Origin: Bacteroidales bacterium | GTDB lineage: Bacteria > Bacteroidota > Bacteroidia > Bacteroidales > UBA3824 | Assembly: GCA_024413595.1 (NCBI GenBank) | Contig: JAKSUC010000025.1 | Coordinates: 1-44,120, forward strand | DNA: 44,120 bases | Reading direction: 5' to 3' | Part shown: in pieces, positions 1 through 8,644 of the stretch | Layout of the letters: every line of letters starts with the position of its first letter | How positions within the stretch are numbered: position 1 is the stretch's first letter | The notes under the pieces: generated by a model | The model's input: the letters and a program-made list of their open reading frames with translations, nothing else | What the model was told of the DNA's origin: nothing | Databases searched by the model: none | Position numbers and translations under genes: made by a program

Positions 1-2
1 AA

Positions 3-143
3 GCAAAAGCAGAAATTCAATTACGCCAATACTTAAAAGATAAAGTAGATAATATTAAATACAAAAACGAAGGTATAACCTGTCGTGGCGTTGTTTGCGT
101 GGTTAGAGGTTATAAAAAAGAAGTTTTGAAATATATAGAATAA
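3..143 (+). CDS. C-terminal end of an unknown protein (partial)
   Basis: An open frame runs from the window edge for 46 codons to a TAA, ending in GYKKEVLKYIE. It is lysine-rich, and the two cysteines of TCRGVVC are its only distinctive residues. The other two plus-strand frames stop within about 40 nt. I do not recognise a family and the start lies outside the window. About 145 nt of very AT-rich DNA follow before the next gene, with no clear hairpin. Confidence 0.6.
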   Translation, partial: AKAEIQLRQYLKDKVDNIKYKNEGITCRGVVCVVRGYKKEVLKYIE

Positions 144-289
144 AAAAAGTGTAAATATCTGAATTATTTATATATATATTTTTTTTAAATTAAATTCAAA
201 AAAATAACATTTAATTTTATGGAATTTAGAGCATTTTTTCATCTATATATAAAAAAAGAATTTATTGTTTAATTTTTAAAAGAACTAAT

Positions 290-928
290 ATGGATAAAAA
301 ATTAGTATTAACACTATTAAGTGTAGCATTGTTAATAACAAGTTTAACAATATTTAGTGGATGCGGATCAGCAACATCAAATCAAAGTGAAAATACACAA
401 GAAAATAAAACAAATGAGATTACACAAAGTCAACCCACCACAAATGTAAAGGAAGAGAAACCAAGTTTTACGAATAATGGTTTTGGCGCAAAACCTCAAA
501 ATGAAGAAAAAATAGATATAGAAATAGAAGAAATCGAAGACGAGGAAATCGACGAAGAACCAGAATATGAAAATAATGGAAAAATCATAACGTTAACAGA
601 TAAAACTTTTAACGAACTATGTATTGATACCCAAACAGATGATATAATGTGTCCAGTACCATTTATTATAGATTATAATGCAACATGGTGCGGACCATGT
701 AGACAAATAGCCCCAATATTAGCAAAACTACAAAAAGAGTATGGAAATAAAATTCAAATATTTTCAGTAGACATAGATAAATGTCCCAATGCTTCAGAAT
801 ATTTTGATTTTGACGCAATACCAACCCTAATATTTGTAGATTATGAAGGTAATTGTGAACATGTAACAGGCGGATTGCCAGAAAGTGAATTAAGAAGTTT
901 AATAAAACAATATCTTAAAGTAAAATAA
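290..928 (+). CDS. thioredoxin-domain lipoprotein
   Basis: Predicted periplasm-facing lipoprotein with a C-terminal thioredoxin fold. Residues 1-25 are a signal peptide ending in a lipobox (FSGC, lipidated Cys25). About 45 residues of N/Q/T-rich linker follow, then a strongly acidic stretch (about residues 72-96, almost all E, D and I). The thioredoxin domain starts near residue 100, with the active site WCGPC and the cis-proline motif IPT. WCGPC is the classic reductase-type motif; known family members reduce disulfides or feed oxidoreductases. The partner is not evident here. No Shine-Dalgarno sequence precedes the ATG. The thioredoxin assignment is secure; the physiological role is not. 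Confidence 0.9.
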   Translation: MDKKLVLTLLSVALLITSLTIFSGCGSATSNQSENTQENKTNEITQSQPTTNVKEEKPSFTNNGFGAKPQNEEKIDIEIEEIEDEEIDEEPEYENNGKIITLTDKTFNELCIDTQTDDIMCPVPFIIDYNATWCGPCRQIAPILAKLQKEYGNKIQIFSVDIDKCPNASEYFDFDAIPTLIFVDYEGNCEHVTGGLPESELRSLIKQYLKVK

Positions 929-953
929 AATTTATAGAAATAATCAAATTATC

Positions 954-1047
954 AATAGAGTAACTTTATTCATTTCGGCTTAAGTTTTGCAACTATAAAA
1001 CAAAATAACCTTTAAATTTAATTAGCTATGAAGAAAGTTACTCTATT
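954..1047. repeat. 14-bp inverted repeat spanning the start of the next gene
   Basis: AATAGAGTAACTTT at 954-967 is the exact reverse complement of AAAGTTACTCTATT at 1034-1047. The right arm begins 4 nt after the ATG at 1028. In RNA this could form a long stem holding the start codon next to the helix. If transcription begins inside the loop (a near-consensus TAAGTTTTG lies near 983), the left arm would instead be upstream DNA. Functional meaning is inferred. Confidence 0.45.
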
Positions 1048-1471
1048 TTTATTATTATTAGTTGCTAGTATAAATACAATAGCCCAAACAGAAATAGAAC
1101 CCATTCAGGTAATATTTAATTGTGATGGTTCAAAAGTTACATTAAAAACAGCAAAAACAGAAGGTGTAAAGCAAACTAACACAATAAATGTAGAAGCAAT
1201 ATTTAGTAAAAGTGAACTATCAAAATTAAATTCACCCACCATAAGTTTTGAATTTAAATGGTATTATTTTATGAGTACCAAAAAAACATTGATGGGTACC
1301 AATTTAGTAAATGTAAATATATCCGAAGCCAATAAAGACGGATTAATAAAAGTATTATGCGAAAAGAAAAATACCCGTCAAGGTTGGTGGGAAGTACAAA
1401 TACGTTGCAAAACCAACGACTCACAAATATTATTTGCCGGAACGAAAGAATATCAGATACTTTTAAAATAG
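1028..1471 (+). CDS. small secreted protein of unknown function
   Basis: The 147-residue product begins with a clear Sec signal peptide (MKKVTLFLLLL, likely cleaved after NTIAQ or just before it, near residue 20). The mature part alternates hydrophobic and polar residues in short strands and contains three cysteines, suggesting a small beta-sandwich. I recognise no family. It lies about 100 nt after the thioredoxin lipoprotein and is the gene whose start is straddled by the inverted repeat at 954-1047. About 110 nt of AT-rich DNA separate it from the panC promoter region. Confidence 0.75.
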   Translation: MKKVTLFLLLLVASINTIAQTEIEPIQVIFNCDGSKVTLKTAKTEGVKQTNTINVEAIFSKSELSKLNSPTISFEFKWYYFMSTKKTLMGTNLVNVNISEANKDGLIKVLCEKKNTRQGWWEVQIRCKTNDSQILFAGTKEYQILLK

Positions 1472-1628
1472 ATAAAATAAAGATAAAGTTGAAATAAAAA
1501 ATACGTAAAATATTAGTATTTAACAAACAACTTTATCTTAAAACAAAATTATTAATTCTTAATTAACTTAAAAAAATTCTTTTTTGTCATTATCATTTAG
1601 TTATTTTGCACAAAATTTCAATAAAAAA

Positions 1629-2474
1629 ATGGAAATATTTAAAGAAATAGAACCTCTTAAAAAAAGATTACAAGAGTTAAGAAGTAAGGGGCAAACCATA
1701 GGTTTTGTAGCAACAATGGGCGCATTACATCAAGGACATATTTCCTTAGTAGAACGTGCTAGCCAAGAAAATGATATAGTTGTAGTGAGTATATTTGTAA
1801 ATCCTACACAATTTAATAATAAAGAAGATTTAGAAAAATATCCACGAGATTTAGATGCAGATTATTCATTATTAGCAAATAATGAATGTGATATAGTATT
1901 TTCTCCAAGTGTAGAAGAGATATATCCAATACCAGATACACGACAATTTGAATTAGGTTCGGTATCAGAAGTAATGGAAGGAAAATATCGTCCAGGCCAT
2001 TTTAATGGAGTATGTCAAATAGTAAGCAAATTGTTTGCTATTATAAATCCCAATAAAGCATATTTTGGACAAAAAGATTATCAACAAATAGCAGTAATAA
2101 GAGCCATGGCACGAAAATATATGCCAGAGTTTTTAGGCGAAATAATATCTTGTCCAATAAAACGCGAAGCTGACGGTTTAGCATTGAGTAGTAGAAATGT
2201 ACATTTATCTCCCGAACAGCGTCAAAGTGCTTTGTTGATATCTAAAACATTGTTTAAAGCAAAAGAGATGTCAGATAATGGAGAAAATCAAAAATCAATA
2301 GTATCGTTTATTAAAAAGAATATATCATCAGATGCTAATTTATGTCTAGAATATGTAGAAATAGTAGATAAAAATACACTATTACCAATAACAACAACAC
2401 TAAAAAATAAAGCAGTAATATGTATAACAGTATATGACGGAAAAACTAGACTGATTGATAATATTCTTTTATAG
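1629..2474 (+). CDS. panC: pantothenate synthetase
   Basis: Joins pantoate and beta-alanine using ATP to make pantothenate, the coenzyme A precursor, in the cytoplasm. Visible motifs are the nucleotide-binding TMGALHQGH, then GQKDYQQ and the SSRN loop. Starting at [10 protein letters not shown] gives 281 residues, the usual length. A longer frame opening with a GTG/TTG-type codon at 1584 was rejected because it adds 15 non-conserved residues and crosses a promoter-like TTATTTTGCAC near 1602. panD follows after 8 nt, so the two steps are likely co-transcribed. Confidence 0.97.
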   Translation: MEIFKEIEPLKKRLQELRSKGQTIGFVATMGALHQGHISLVERASQENDIVVVSIFVNPTQFNNKEDLEKYPRDLDADYSLLANNECDIVFSPSVEEIYPIPDTRQFELGSVSEVMEGKYRPGHFNGVCQIVSKLFAIINPNKAYFGQKDYQQIAVIRAMARKYMPEFLGEIISCPIKREADGLALSSRNVHLSPEQRQSALLISKTLFKAKEMSDNGENQKSIVSFIKKNISSDANLCLEYVEIVDKNTLLPITTTLKNKAVICITVYDGKTRLIDNILL

Positions 2475-2482
2475 ATACAAAT

Positions 2483-2836
2483 ATGTTAATTGAAGTATTA
2501 AAATCGAAAATACACAGAGTAACAGTTACAGAAGCTAATTTGCAATATATTGGTAGTATAACAATTGATGAAGCACTGATGGAAGCCGCCAATATAATTG
2601 AAAATGAAAAAGTTCAAATTGTAAATATAAATAATGGCGAACGACTTGAAACATACGTAATAAAAGGCGAACGAAATAGCGGTTGTATCTGTTTAAATGG
2701 ACCTGCAGCACGGAAGGTAGTTGTAGGCGATGTTGTAATAATAATATCATACGCGACATTGGAATTTGAAGAAGCAAAAAAATTTAAGCCAACAGTAGTA
2801 TTTCCCGACACAGAAACAAATAGAATAATAAAATAA
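2483..2836 (+). CDS. panD: aspartate 1-decarboxylase proenzyme
   Basis: Makes beta-alanine from L-aspartate for PanC. The 117-residue proenzyme carries the self-cleavage site Gly24-Ser25 (in QYIGSITID); cleavage there generates the pyruvoyl group on the alpha chain. The conserved NGPAARK segment follows at the expected distance. It sits 8 nt after panC and 6 nt before the heptose adenylyltransferase gene, so all three look like one transcript ending at the hairpin at 3376. Confidence 0.97.
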   Translation: MLIEVLKSKIHRVTVTEANLQYIGSITIDEALMEAANIIENEKVQIVNINNGERLETYVIKGERNSGCICLNGPAARKVVVGDVVIIISYATLEFEEAKKFKPTVVFPDTETNRIIK

Positions 2837-2842
2837 ATTTCA

Positions 2843-3340
2843 ATGACAACTAATTTAGAAATTCTCAATTCCAAAATTTATTCATCACTCGAAGATTTAA
2901 ATTTTGGGCGACGTTTAACACAATGGCGGCTAACAAACAATAAGTTTGTATTTACAAATGGATGTTTCGATATTCTACATCGTGGACATGTAGAATATTT
3001 ATCAAAAGCTGCAGAACTAGGTAATAAGATGATAATAGGTCTTAATACAGATAGTTCAATAAAAAGATTAAAAGGCGAAAAACGTCCAATAAATGATTGG
3101 CTCTCACGAGCAATAGTATTGGCCTCACTTACATGGGTAGATGCAGTTGTAGGTTTTGATGATGATACACCAATAAAACTTATAGAATTTGTAAAACCAC
3201 ATTATTTAGTAAAAGGTGGTGATTATATTGCCCAGAATGTAGTTGGTTACAACTTTGTTAAACAAAATGGTGGTGATACAATAATAATACCTTTTGTTGA
3301 AGGTTATAGTACAACAAATATTATTAATAAAAGTAAATAA
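2843..3340 (+). CDS. rfaE2: D-glycero-beta-D-manno-heptose 1-phosphate adenylyltransferase
   Basis: Nucleotidyltransferase of the cytidylyltransferase superfamily that activates heptose-1-phosphate to ADP-heptose for the lipopolysaccharide core. The signature NGCFDILHRGHVEYL holds the HxGH nucleotide-binding motif, and YSTTNIINK at the C-terminus corresponds to the usual STTxI(I/L) ending. Only the adenylyltransferase half of the E. coli bifunctional HldE is present, which is the split form; the kinase is not in this window. The epimerase of the same pathway, hldD, lies at 30.7-31.6 kb. Confidence 0.93.
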   Translation: MTTNLEILNSKIYSSLEDLNFGRRLTQWRLTNNKFVFTNGCFDILHRGHVEYLSKAAELGNKMIIGLNTDSSIKRLKGEKRPINDWLSRAIVLASLTWVDAVVGFDDDTPIKLIEFVKPHYLVKGGDYIAQNVVGYNFVKQNGGDTIIIPFVEGYSTTNIINKSK

Positions 3341-3375
3341 AAATTTATTTTATTAATAAAATGGACAAGAATTAA

Positions 3376-3415
3376 TATAGGCAACTATTATATAAAAATG
3401 AGTTGCCTATATTTT
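3376..3415 (+). terminator. intrinsic terminator after panC-panD-rfaE2
   Basis: TATAGGCAACT (3376-3386) pairs perfectly with AGTTGCCTATA (3401-3411) across a 14-nt AT loop and is followed by a short T run. It lies 36 nt after the adenylyltransferase stop and 16 nt before the next ATG. Confidence 0.8.
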
Positions 3416-3430
3416 ATATCTTAAACAAAA

Positions 3431-3985
3431 ATGAAATCTACCGAACTTTCAAAATATAATTACCAAGGGTATTCAACGCAACGATCAATAATAATAAGAT
3501 TTTTGTGGTATTTAATAAATTATTCAATATTTAAGAGTCCATTTTGTTTAGGAAGTTTTATAAAACGATTTCTACTTCGACTATTTGGAGCCAAAGTAGG
3601 GAAAGGTGTTGTAATAAAACCACGCGTAAATATCAAATATCCATGGTTTTTGTCTATCGGAGATAATTGTTGGATTGGAGAAGAAGTTTGGATTGATAAT
3701 TTGGTAGAAGTAAAAATTGGTAATAATTGTTGTATTTCACAACGAGCATTAATAGAAACAGGAAATCATAATTATTCATATTCAGATTTTAGACTATCAC
3801 CCCAATCTATTATATTGGAAGATGGAGTATGGATTTGTGCATCATCAATAGTTGTTTCAGGAACAATTTGTAAATCCCATTCAGTATTATGTGTAGGTTC
3901 AGTTTCGCCAAAAATAATGGACGCTTATTCAATTTATAAAGGCAATCCCGCAGTTAAAGTTAAAAATCGTGTAATTAATGATTAA
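3431..3985 (+). CDS. WcaF-like polysaccharide O-acetyltransferase
   Basis: Left-handed beta-helix (hexapeptide repeat) acyltransferase, 184 residues, of the type called WcaF in colanic acid clusters. The first 45 residues are basic and aromatic (YSTQRSIIIRFLWYLINYS). Hexapeptide turns then run from about residue 55 to 170 (VGKGVVIKP, IGDNCWIGE, IGNNCCIS), and ETGNHNY carries the catalytic-type histidine. It ends in the typical KGNPAVKVK. Its last 8 nt overlap the glycosyltransferase gene, so the two are translationally coupled and probably act on the same exopolysaccharide or O-antigen. The acceptor sugar is not known. Confidence 0.88.
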   Translation: MKSTELSKYNYQGYSTQRSIIIRFLWYLINYSIFKSPFCLGSFIKRFLLRLFGAKVGKGVVIKPRVNIKYPWFLSIGDNCWIGEEVWIDNLVEVKIGNNCCISQRALIETGNHNYSYSDFRLSPQSIILEDGVWICASSIVVSGTICKSHSVLCVGSVSPKIMDAYSIYKGNPAVKVKNRVIND

Positions 3986-4715
3986 AGTCTCAGTAATAAC
4001 AGTTTGTAAAAACAACCAAAATTCAATTTTTGAAACTATGCAGTCTGTTAAATTGCAAGATTATCCTAGTATTGAACATATAATAATAGATGGAGCAAGT
4101 ACAGATTCAACAATAAAAATAGTTCAAAATTTTAATCCAAATTATATGATTTCAGAACCTGATAATGGAATTTATGATGCTATAAATAAAGGTATTCAAC
4201 ATTCTACAGGAGATATAATAGCCATACTTCATGCAGATGATATATTTGCATCCAAAAATGTAGTATCGCAAATGGTAAAAACCATAACAGAAAATAATAC
4301 AGATTCGGTTTATGCAGATTTATTATATGTAAACAAAAATGATTCGAATAAAATTATTAGACATTGGAAGTCAGGTTTATATTCGAAACAAAAAATAAAA
4401 TATGGTTGGATGCCACCTCACCCAACTTTTTTTGTAAAGAAAAAAATCTATGAAGACTATGGATATTTTGATACTTCATTTAAAATAGCAGCAGATTATG
4501 ATTTGATGCTTCGTTTCTTATACAAGAATAATATTTCAACGTCTTATTGTGAAATAATAACAACGAAAATGCGAGTTGGAGGAATTAGTAATCGTTCAAT
4601 AAAAAATATATTAATAAAAATAAAAGAAGATTTGATTGTAGCAAAACGTAATGGTTTATGTGGAATAGTAACAATTACACTAAAAAACTTAAGGAAAATA
4701 AGCCAATTTATGTAA
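3978..4715 (+). CDS. family 2 glycosyltransferase (WcaE-like)
   Basis: GT-A fold glycosyltransferase: SVITVCKNN at the N-terminus, then IIIDGASTDST, ISEPDNGIYDAINKGI and the metal-binding HADD. MPPHPTFFVKK and AADYDLMLRF are the usual acceptor-side motifs of this family. At 245 residues it is a standard single-domain enzyme with no strong membrane helices. Similarity to WcaE-type colanic acid transferases is by recall. With the acetyltransferase before it and gmd-fcl nearby, a role in a fucose-containing surface glycan is a reasonable inference. Confidence 0.92.
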   Translation: MIKVSVITVCKNNQNSIFETMQSVKLQDYPSIEHIIIDGASTDSTIKIVQNFNPNYMISEPDNGIYDAINKGIQHSTGDIIAILHADDIFASKNVVSQMVKTITENNTDSVYADLLYVNKNDSNKIIRHWKSGLYSKQKIKYGWMPPHPTFFVKKKIYEDYGYFDTSFKIAADYDLMLRFLYKNNISTSYCEIITTKMRVGGISNRSIKNILIKIKEDLIVAKRNGLCGIVTITLKNLRKISQFM

Positions 4716-4721
4716 TATTTT

Positions 4722-4749
4722 TTTGGGTAATTAATTTTTTATATTTTTG
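4722..4749 (+). promoter_or_regulatory. Bacteroidota-type promoter
   Basis: TATTTTTG at 4742-4749 fits the -7 consensus TAnnTTTG, with TTTG at 4722-4725 as a -33 element (16-nt spacer, slightly short). It lies 22 nt before the lipoprotein gene at 4772, which it probably serves. Confidence 0.6.
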
Positions 4750-4771
4750 CAGTAAATAATTTAGTTTTGTT

Positions 4772-5320
4772 ATGAAAAAAATCTTTTCAATTTTTTGTTT
4801 AATAATAATGATTTTTAATTCTTGTTTAGACAAGATTGATAAAAACGAAGAAGAAACAACAAATTTTTTTGCTTACCATTATGTTATACCTTGTTATTTT
4901 TATGATAGTTTAGGTAATAATTTGATAGATATTAAAGATTATCAAACGTATCCAATATCATATGTAAAAGATTATTCAATCCCTTCTGTAACAAATTACA
5001 CACTAAAAGGTTTTATATTATCAAATTATGATGGAATTGATTATGATAATAATGGCGACTGTTATTGGTATAGTTTTATAAAAGGTTGTTATGATAGTAC
5101 AAGTTTTCAGTATTTTGTTAAAACAAAGTATTTAACAGATACTATCAATGTCAAATTTATTTATGATACAATTCAAGATGCAATAAATTTTTCGGTTAAA
5201 GAACTAAAATATAATGGAGTTACAATAATGGCAAATCAAGAAGATACAATCAATTTCTATTCTGCACATCATGTAAATATTATAAAGTATCCAAATAAAA
5301 CAATTGTTAATCCACAATAA
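4772..5320 (+). CDS. lipoprotein of unknown function
   Basis: 182 residues. The N-terminus is a lipoprotein signal (MKKIFSIFCLIIMIFNSC, lipobox FNSC, Cys18) followed by a charged tether. The mature domain is rich in Y, D, N and I with alternating strand-like segments, as in an extracytoplasmic beta-domain. I recognise no family. It has its own promoter at 4722-4749 and terminator at 5321-5357, so it is probably a single-gene unit between two polysaccharide loci. Confidence 0.78.
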   Translation: MKKIFSIFCLIIMIFNSCLDKIDKNEEETTNFFAYHYVIPCYFYDSLGNNLIDIKDYQTYPISYVKDYSIPSVTNYTLKGFILSNYDGIDYDNNGDCYWYSFIKGCYDSTSFQYFVKTKYLTDTINVKFIYDTIQDAINFSVKELKYNGVTIMANQEDTINFYSAHHVNIIKYPNKTIVNPQ

Positions 5321-5357
5321 AAAAAAACGATATGAAATATTTCATATCGTTTTTTTT
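5321..5357. terminator. bidirectional intrinsic terminator
   Basis: CGATATGAAAT (5328-5338) and ATTTCATATCG (5339-5349) form a perfect palindrome flanked by A7 on the left and T8 on the right. It therefore gives a U-tracted hairpin in both directions, for the plus-strand lipoprotein gene and the minus-strand fcl. Confidence 0.88.
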
Positions 5358-5376
5358 ATTGAAATATTTTATCTAT

Positions 5377-6504
5377 CTATTTAGGTAAATCATTCAAATA
5401 GTTATCGTAACTCATTTTAACACCTTGATTAAGTTCAATTGAATATTTCCAACCTAGTTTTTCAAGTTTGTCAACATTTAATAGTTTTTGAGGAGTTCCA
5501 TTCGGTTTAGAAGCATTCCATACTATTTTACCATTAAATCCAACAGTTTCTTTAACCATTTGAGCTAATTCTTTTATTAGCAAATCTTTTCCTGTTCCAA
5601 TGTTAATATGGGTATTTCTCACTTCTGTTTTTGTATAAGGAGTAGAAAAATCGTTGATATTAAATTGTTTTTTTAGAATGTCAGAAAAATCAACATTTTC
5701 CATCAAGAATACGCACGCATCCGCAAGATCATCAGAATGAAGGAATTCTCTTTTAGGAGAACCATCACCCCAAAGTTCAACAGTAGCTTCATTTCCTATT
5801 CCAAAAATTCCATACTTTTTGATAATTGCAAGTTGCTCATCTTTTGAATTATCTCCAGAAACTCCTTCAATAGGGCGACGATTTAAATCAAATTTAATTG
5901 CGTCAAAGTCTTTATTTTCTAAACATTTTGCCAAATGGAACTTTCGTATCATTGCAGGCAAAACATGAGAAGTTTCAAGGTTGTAATTATCATTAGGACC
6001 ATAAAGATTAGTAGGCATAACTGAAATAAAGTTAGTACCATATTGCAGGTTATAACTTTCACAAAGTTTTATGCCTGCAATTTTGCTTAAAGCGTAAGGT
6101 TCGTTAGTATATTCAAGCTCAGAAGTTAATAAAACATCTTCGGTCATAGGTTGAGGAGGATTTTTAGGATAAATACAACTAGAACCTAAAAATAAAAGTT
6201 TTTTAGCACCATATTTATATGCTGAGTTTATGATATTAGATTCAATCATTAAATTTTGATAAATAAAATCAGCACGATAAGTCAAGTTAGCAATAATACC
6301 ACCAACGTGAGCTGCAGATTGAAATACATATTCAGGACGCTCTTTATCAAAAAAAGCTTCAACAGTTTTTGTATCCATTAAATCGTATTGAGCATGAGGA
6401 GTAAAAACTAAATTGTTGTAGCCATGACGCTTTAAAGAACGACAAATAGCACTTCCTACAAGACCACGATTTCCTGCTACGTATATTTTAGCATCTTTGT
6501 TCAT
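5377..6504 (-). CDS. fcl: GDP-L-fucose synthase
   Basis: Epimerase-reductase that converts GDP-4-keto-6-deoxymannose (from Gmd) to GDP-L-fucose with NADPH. The Rossmann motif GNRGLVGSAI is at the N-terminus, with GSSCIYP and the YALSK catalytic Tyr/Lys pair. At about 375 residues it is longer than the roughly 320-residue E. coli enzyme because of an insert (about residues 190-235, with PIEGVSGDNSKDEQ); Bacteroidota enzymes commonly carry such an insert. The chosen ATG (MNKDAKIYVAG) sits 1 nt after the gmd stop. A start 11 codons upstream would overlap gmd and adds no conserved residues. Confidence 0.96.
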   Translation of the reverse strand: MNKDAKIYVAGNRGLVGSAICRSLKRHGYNNLVFTPHAQYDLMDTKTVEAFFDKERPEYVFQSAAHVGGIIANLTYRADFIYQNLMIESNIINSAYKYGAKKLLFLGSSCIYPKNPPQPMTEDVLLTSELEYTNEPYALSKIAGIKLCESYNLQYGTNFISVMPTNLYGPNDNYNLETSHVLPAMIRKFHLAKCLENKDFDAIKFDLNRRPIEGVSGDNSKDEQLAIIKKYGIFGIGNEATVELWGDGSPKREFLHSDDLADACVFLMENVDFSDILKKQFNINDFSTPYTKTEVRNTHINIGTGKDLLIKELAQMVKETVGFNGKIVWNASKPNGTPQKLLNVDKLEKLGWKYSIELNQGVKMSYDNYLNDLPK

Positions 6505-6505
6505 T

Positions 6506-7636
6506 TTATTCAAAATAATTAAGTATCTTAAAACCACCTTCGTGTAGATAACGGTCTTTTTTCATTAGTTTTAAATCTGAATTTACCATTTCTGCACATA
6601 ATTTTTGTAAGTCATATTCAGGTTTCCACCCTAATTCAGTTCTAGCTTTAGTACTATCACCTATTAATAAATCAACTTCGGTAGGTCTAAAATATGTAGG
6701 ATCTACTTTTACAACAATGTCACCAATATTAACATGCTCTTTAATATCACGATATTTTGGGTCATCACTAATATAATCAATCACTCCGATTTCATTAACC
6801 CCTTCACCTTTAAATACAACCGTAACACCTGTTTCGGCAAAAGCCATACGAACAAATTCGCGAACTTCTGTAGTAATACCCGTTGCAATAACAAAATCAT
6901 CAGGTTTATTATGTTGAAGTATCATCCACATCGCTTGTACATAATCTTTTGCATGTCCCCAATCACGTTTTGAACTTAAATTGCCTAAATATAAAACATC
7001 TTGCATTCCAAGAGCAATACGAGCCACAGCACGAGTTATTTTTCTTGTAACAAAAGTTTCTCCTCTTTGTGGAGATTCATGATTAAATAGTATACCGTTA
7101 GATGCAAAAATATTATAAGCTTCACGATAGTTAACCATAATCCAATAAGCGTAAAGTTTAGCAACTGCGTATGGCGAACGAGGATAAAAAGGTGTTTTTT
7201 CATTTTGAGGAACAGCTTGAACTTTACCAAATAATTCACTTGTAGAAGCTTGATAAATACGAGTTTTTTGTTCCATACCTAAAATTCTTATAGCTTCAAG
7301 TAAACGTAATGTGCCAAGTCCGTCAGCATTTGCAGTATATTCAGGAGTATCAAAACTAACTGCAACATGACTCATTGCAGCAAGATTATAAATTTCGTCG
7401 GGTTGAACTTCTTGTACAATTCTAATTAAATTCGTACTATCGGTTAAATCGCCATAATGAAGTTGAAATTTACGATCTTTTTCATGAGGATCTTGATAAA
7501 GATGATCTATACGTTCTGTATTAAAAAGCGAACTACGTCTTTTTATTCCATGAACCATGTAGCCTTTTTTTAAAAGAAATTCGGCTAAATATGCCCCATC
7601 TTGTCCTGTTATACCTGTAATTAATGCAGTTTTCAT
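6506..7636 (-). CDS. gmd: GDP-mannose 4,6-dehydratase
   Basis: Catalyses the first step from GDP-mannose to GDP-L-fucose. The NAD(P)-binding motif [12 protein letters not shown], the [12 protein letters not shown] segment, STSELFGKV and the YAVAK Tyr/Lys pair are all present, and length (376 residues) is normal. It is first in a two-gene operon with fcl (1-nt gap). Together with the acetyltransferase and glycosyltransferase on the other strand it suggests fucosylated surface polysaccharide or glycoprotein. Confidence 0.97.
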   Translation of the reverse strand: MKTALITGITGQDGAYLAEFLLKKGYMVHGIKRRSSLFNTERIDHLYQDPHEKDRKFQLHYGDLTDSTNLIRIVQEVQPDEIYNLAAMSHVAVSFDTPEYTANADGLGTLRLLEAIRILGMEQKTRIYQASTSELFGKVQAVPQNEKTPFYPRSPYAVAKLYAYWIMVNYREAYNIFASNGILFNHESPQRGETFVTRKITRAVARIALGMQDVLYLGNLSSKRDWGHAKDYVQAMWMILQHNKPDDFVIATGITTEVREFVRMAFAETGVTVVFKGEGVNEIGVIDYISDDPKYRDIKEHVNIGDIVVKVDPTYFRPTEVDLLIGDSTKARTELGWKPEYDLQKLCAEMVNSDLKLMKKDRYLHEGGFKILNYFE

Positions 7637-7672
7637 ATAAAAAAAATTTTTTTTGCGAATTTATAAAATTAA

Positions 7673-7703
7673 TTCGTATTACGATAAAGTATATATATAT
7701 TTG
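7673..7703 (+). promoter_or_regulatory. Bacteroidota-type promoter for ftsX
   Basis: TATATTTG at 7696-7703 matches TAnnTTTG, and TTCG at 7673-7676 sits 19 nt upstream in the -33 position (consensus TTTG). The ftsX ATG is 29 nt downstream. Confidence 0.65.
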
Positions 7704-7732
7704 CAAAAAAAATAAAAAATCAACGTAAATAA

Positions 7733-8623
7733 ATGGAACAAACAGAAGCCCAGCGTCAATCAAGAAATAAATATTTTAGACGCAAAATTTTAATGTCAAG
7801 TTTTTCTTCAACCTTATGTATAGCATTAGTTTTGTATATGTCAGGTTTGTTTTTTATGTTGTTGTTTAATACTCAACATATTAGTGATATGTTTAGAAGT
7901 AATATTAAACTAACAATAACATTAAACGATAATAAATCATTGGCAGAAATAGAAAATTTTAGAAAAAGTATTGATGCGTCTCCATTTGCGCGAGAATCAT
8001 TATATATATCAAAAGATCAAGCTACTGAAGAATTAAAAGAAGATTTAGGAGAAGATTTTGTAGAAATTCTTGATGGAAAAAATCCTTTATTATCAAGAAT
8101 AGAAGTAAAATTAATTGATTCTTATTCTAATATTGATAGTATCAATTCATTAACAAAATATTTAAAAACATTATCAGTTGTTGATGAGGTTGATTATCCA
8201 AAAAATGTTTTAAGAAATACAACAACCGTATTGTCAAAATTAGCTACAATAATTTTCACATTAGCAATAATACTAACTATTGTAACAGTTATTATTTTGA
8301 CCAATTCTGTAAAACTACAAATGACAAGTAACAGATTTGATATCAGAACAGCCAAATTAATAGGAGCATCAAATTGGCACATTAGTAAACCTTATTTAGT
8401 AAAGTCTTTAATTCAAGGCGGAATAGCAATTTTATTATCAGCTATAGGTTTAACATTAACAATAAAATATATTGAGAAAATTGTAAGTGGAGTTGTTTTA
8501 ATTTCTGCGTTCCCTATAACATTATTGGTTATGGCAACAATAGGTTTGTTAGTGACTTTAATAACAACTTTAATTTGTACTCATAAATATATAAATGCAG
8601 ATGAAGATGAATTATATTTTTAA
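7733..8623 (+). CDS. ftsX: cell division protein FtsX
   Basis: Permease-like partner of the ATPase FtsE in the divisome, which activates peptidoglycan hydrolases at the septum. The 296-residue product has a cytoplasmic N-terminus, one membrane helix (about 24-46), a large extracytoplasmic domain (about 47-170) and three further helices (about 175-200, 222-245, 258-280). NRFDIRTAKLIGAS, between helices 2 and 3, is the family signature. ftsE is not adjacent, as is often so in Bacteroidota. fabG follows after 21 nt. Confidence 0.93.
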   Translation: MEQTEAQRQSRNKYFRRKILMSSFSSTLCIALVLYMSGLFFMLLFNTQHISDMFRSNIKLTITLNDNKSLAEIENFRKSIDASPFARESLYISKDQATEELKEDLGEDFVEILDGKNPLLSRIEVKLIDSYSNIDSINSLTKYLKTLSVVDEVDYPKNVLRNTTTVLSKLATIIFTLAIILTIVTVIILTNSVKLQMTSNRFDIRTAKLIGASNWHISKPYLVKSLIQGGIAILLSAIGLTLTIKYIEKIVSGVVLISAFPITLLVMATIGLLVTLITTLICTHKYINADEDELYF

Positions 8624-8644
8624 CATGATAAAATCTATTAAATA

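Noticed and set aside
1584..1628. Longer N-terminus for panC
   Set aside because: It adds 15 residues unlike PanC and crosses a promoter-like TATTTTG; the ATG at 1629 gives the standard start.
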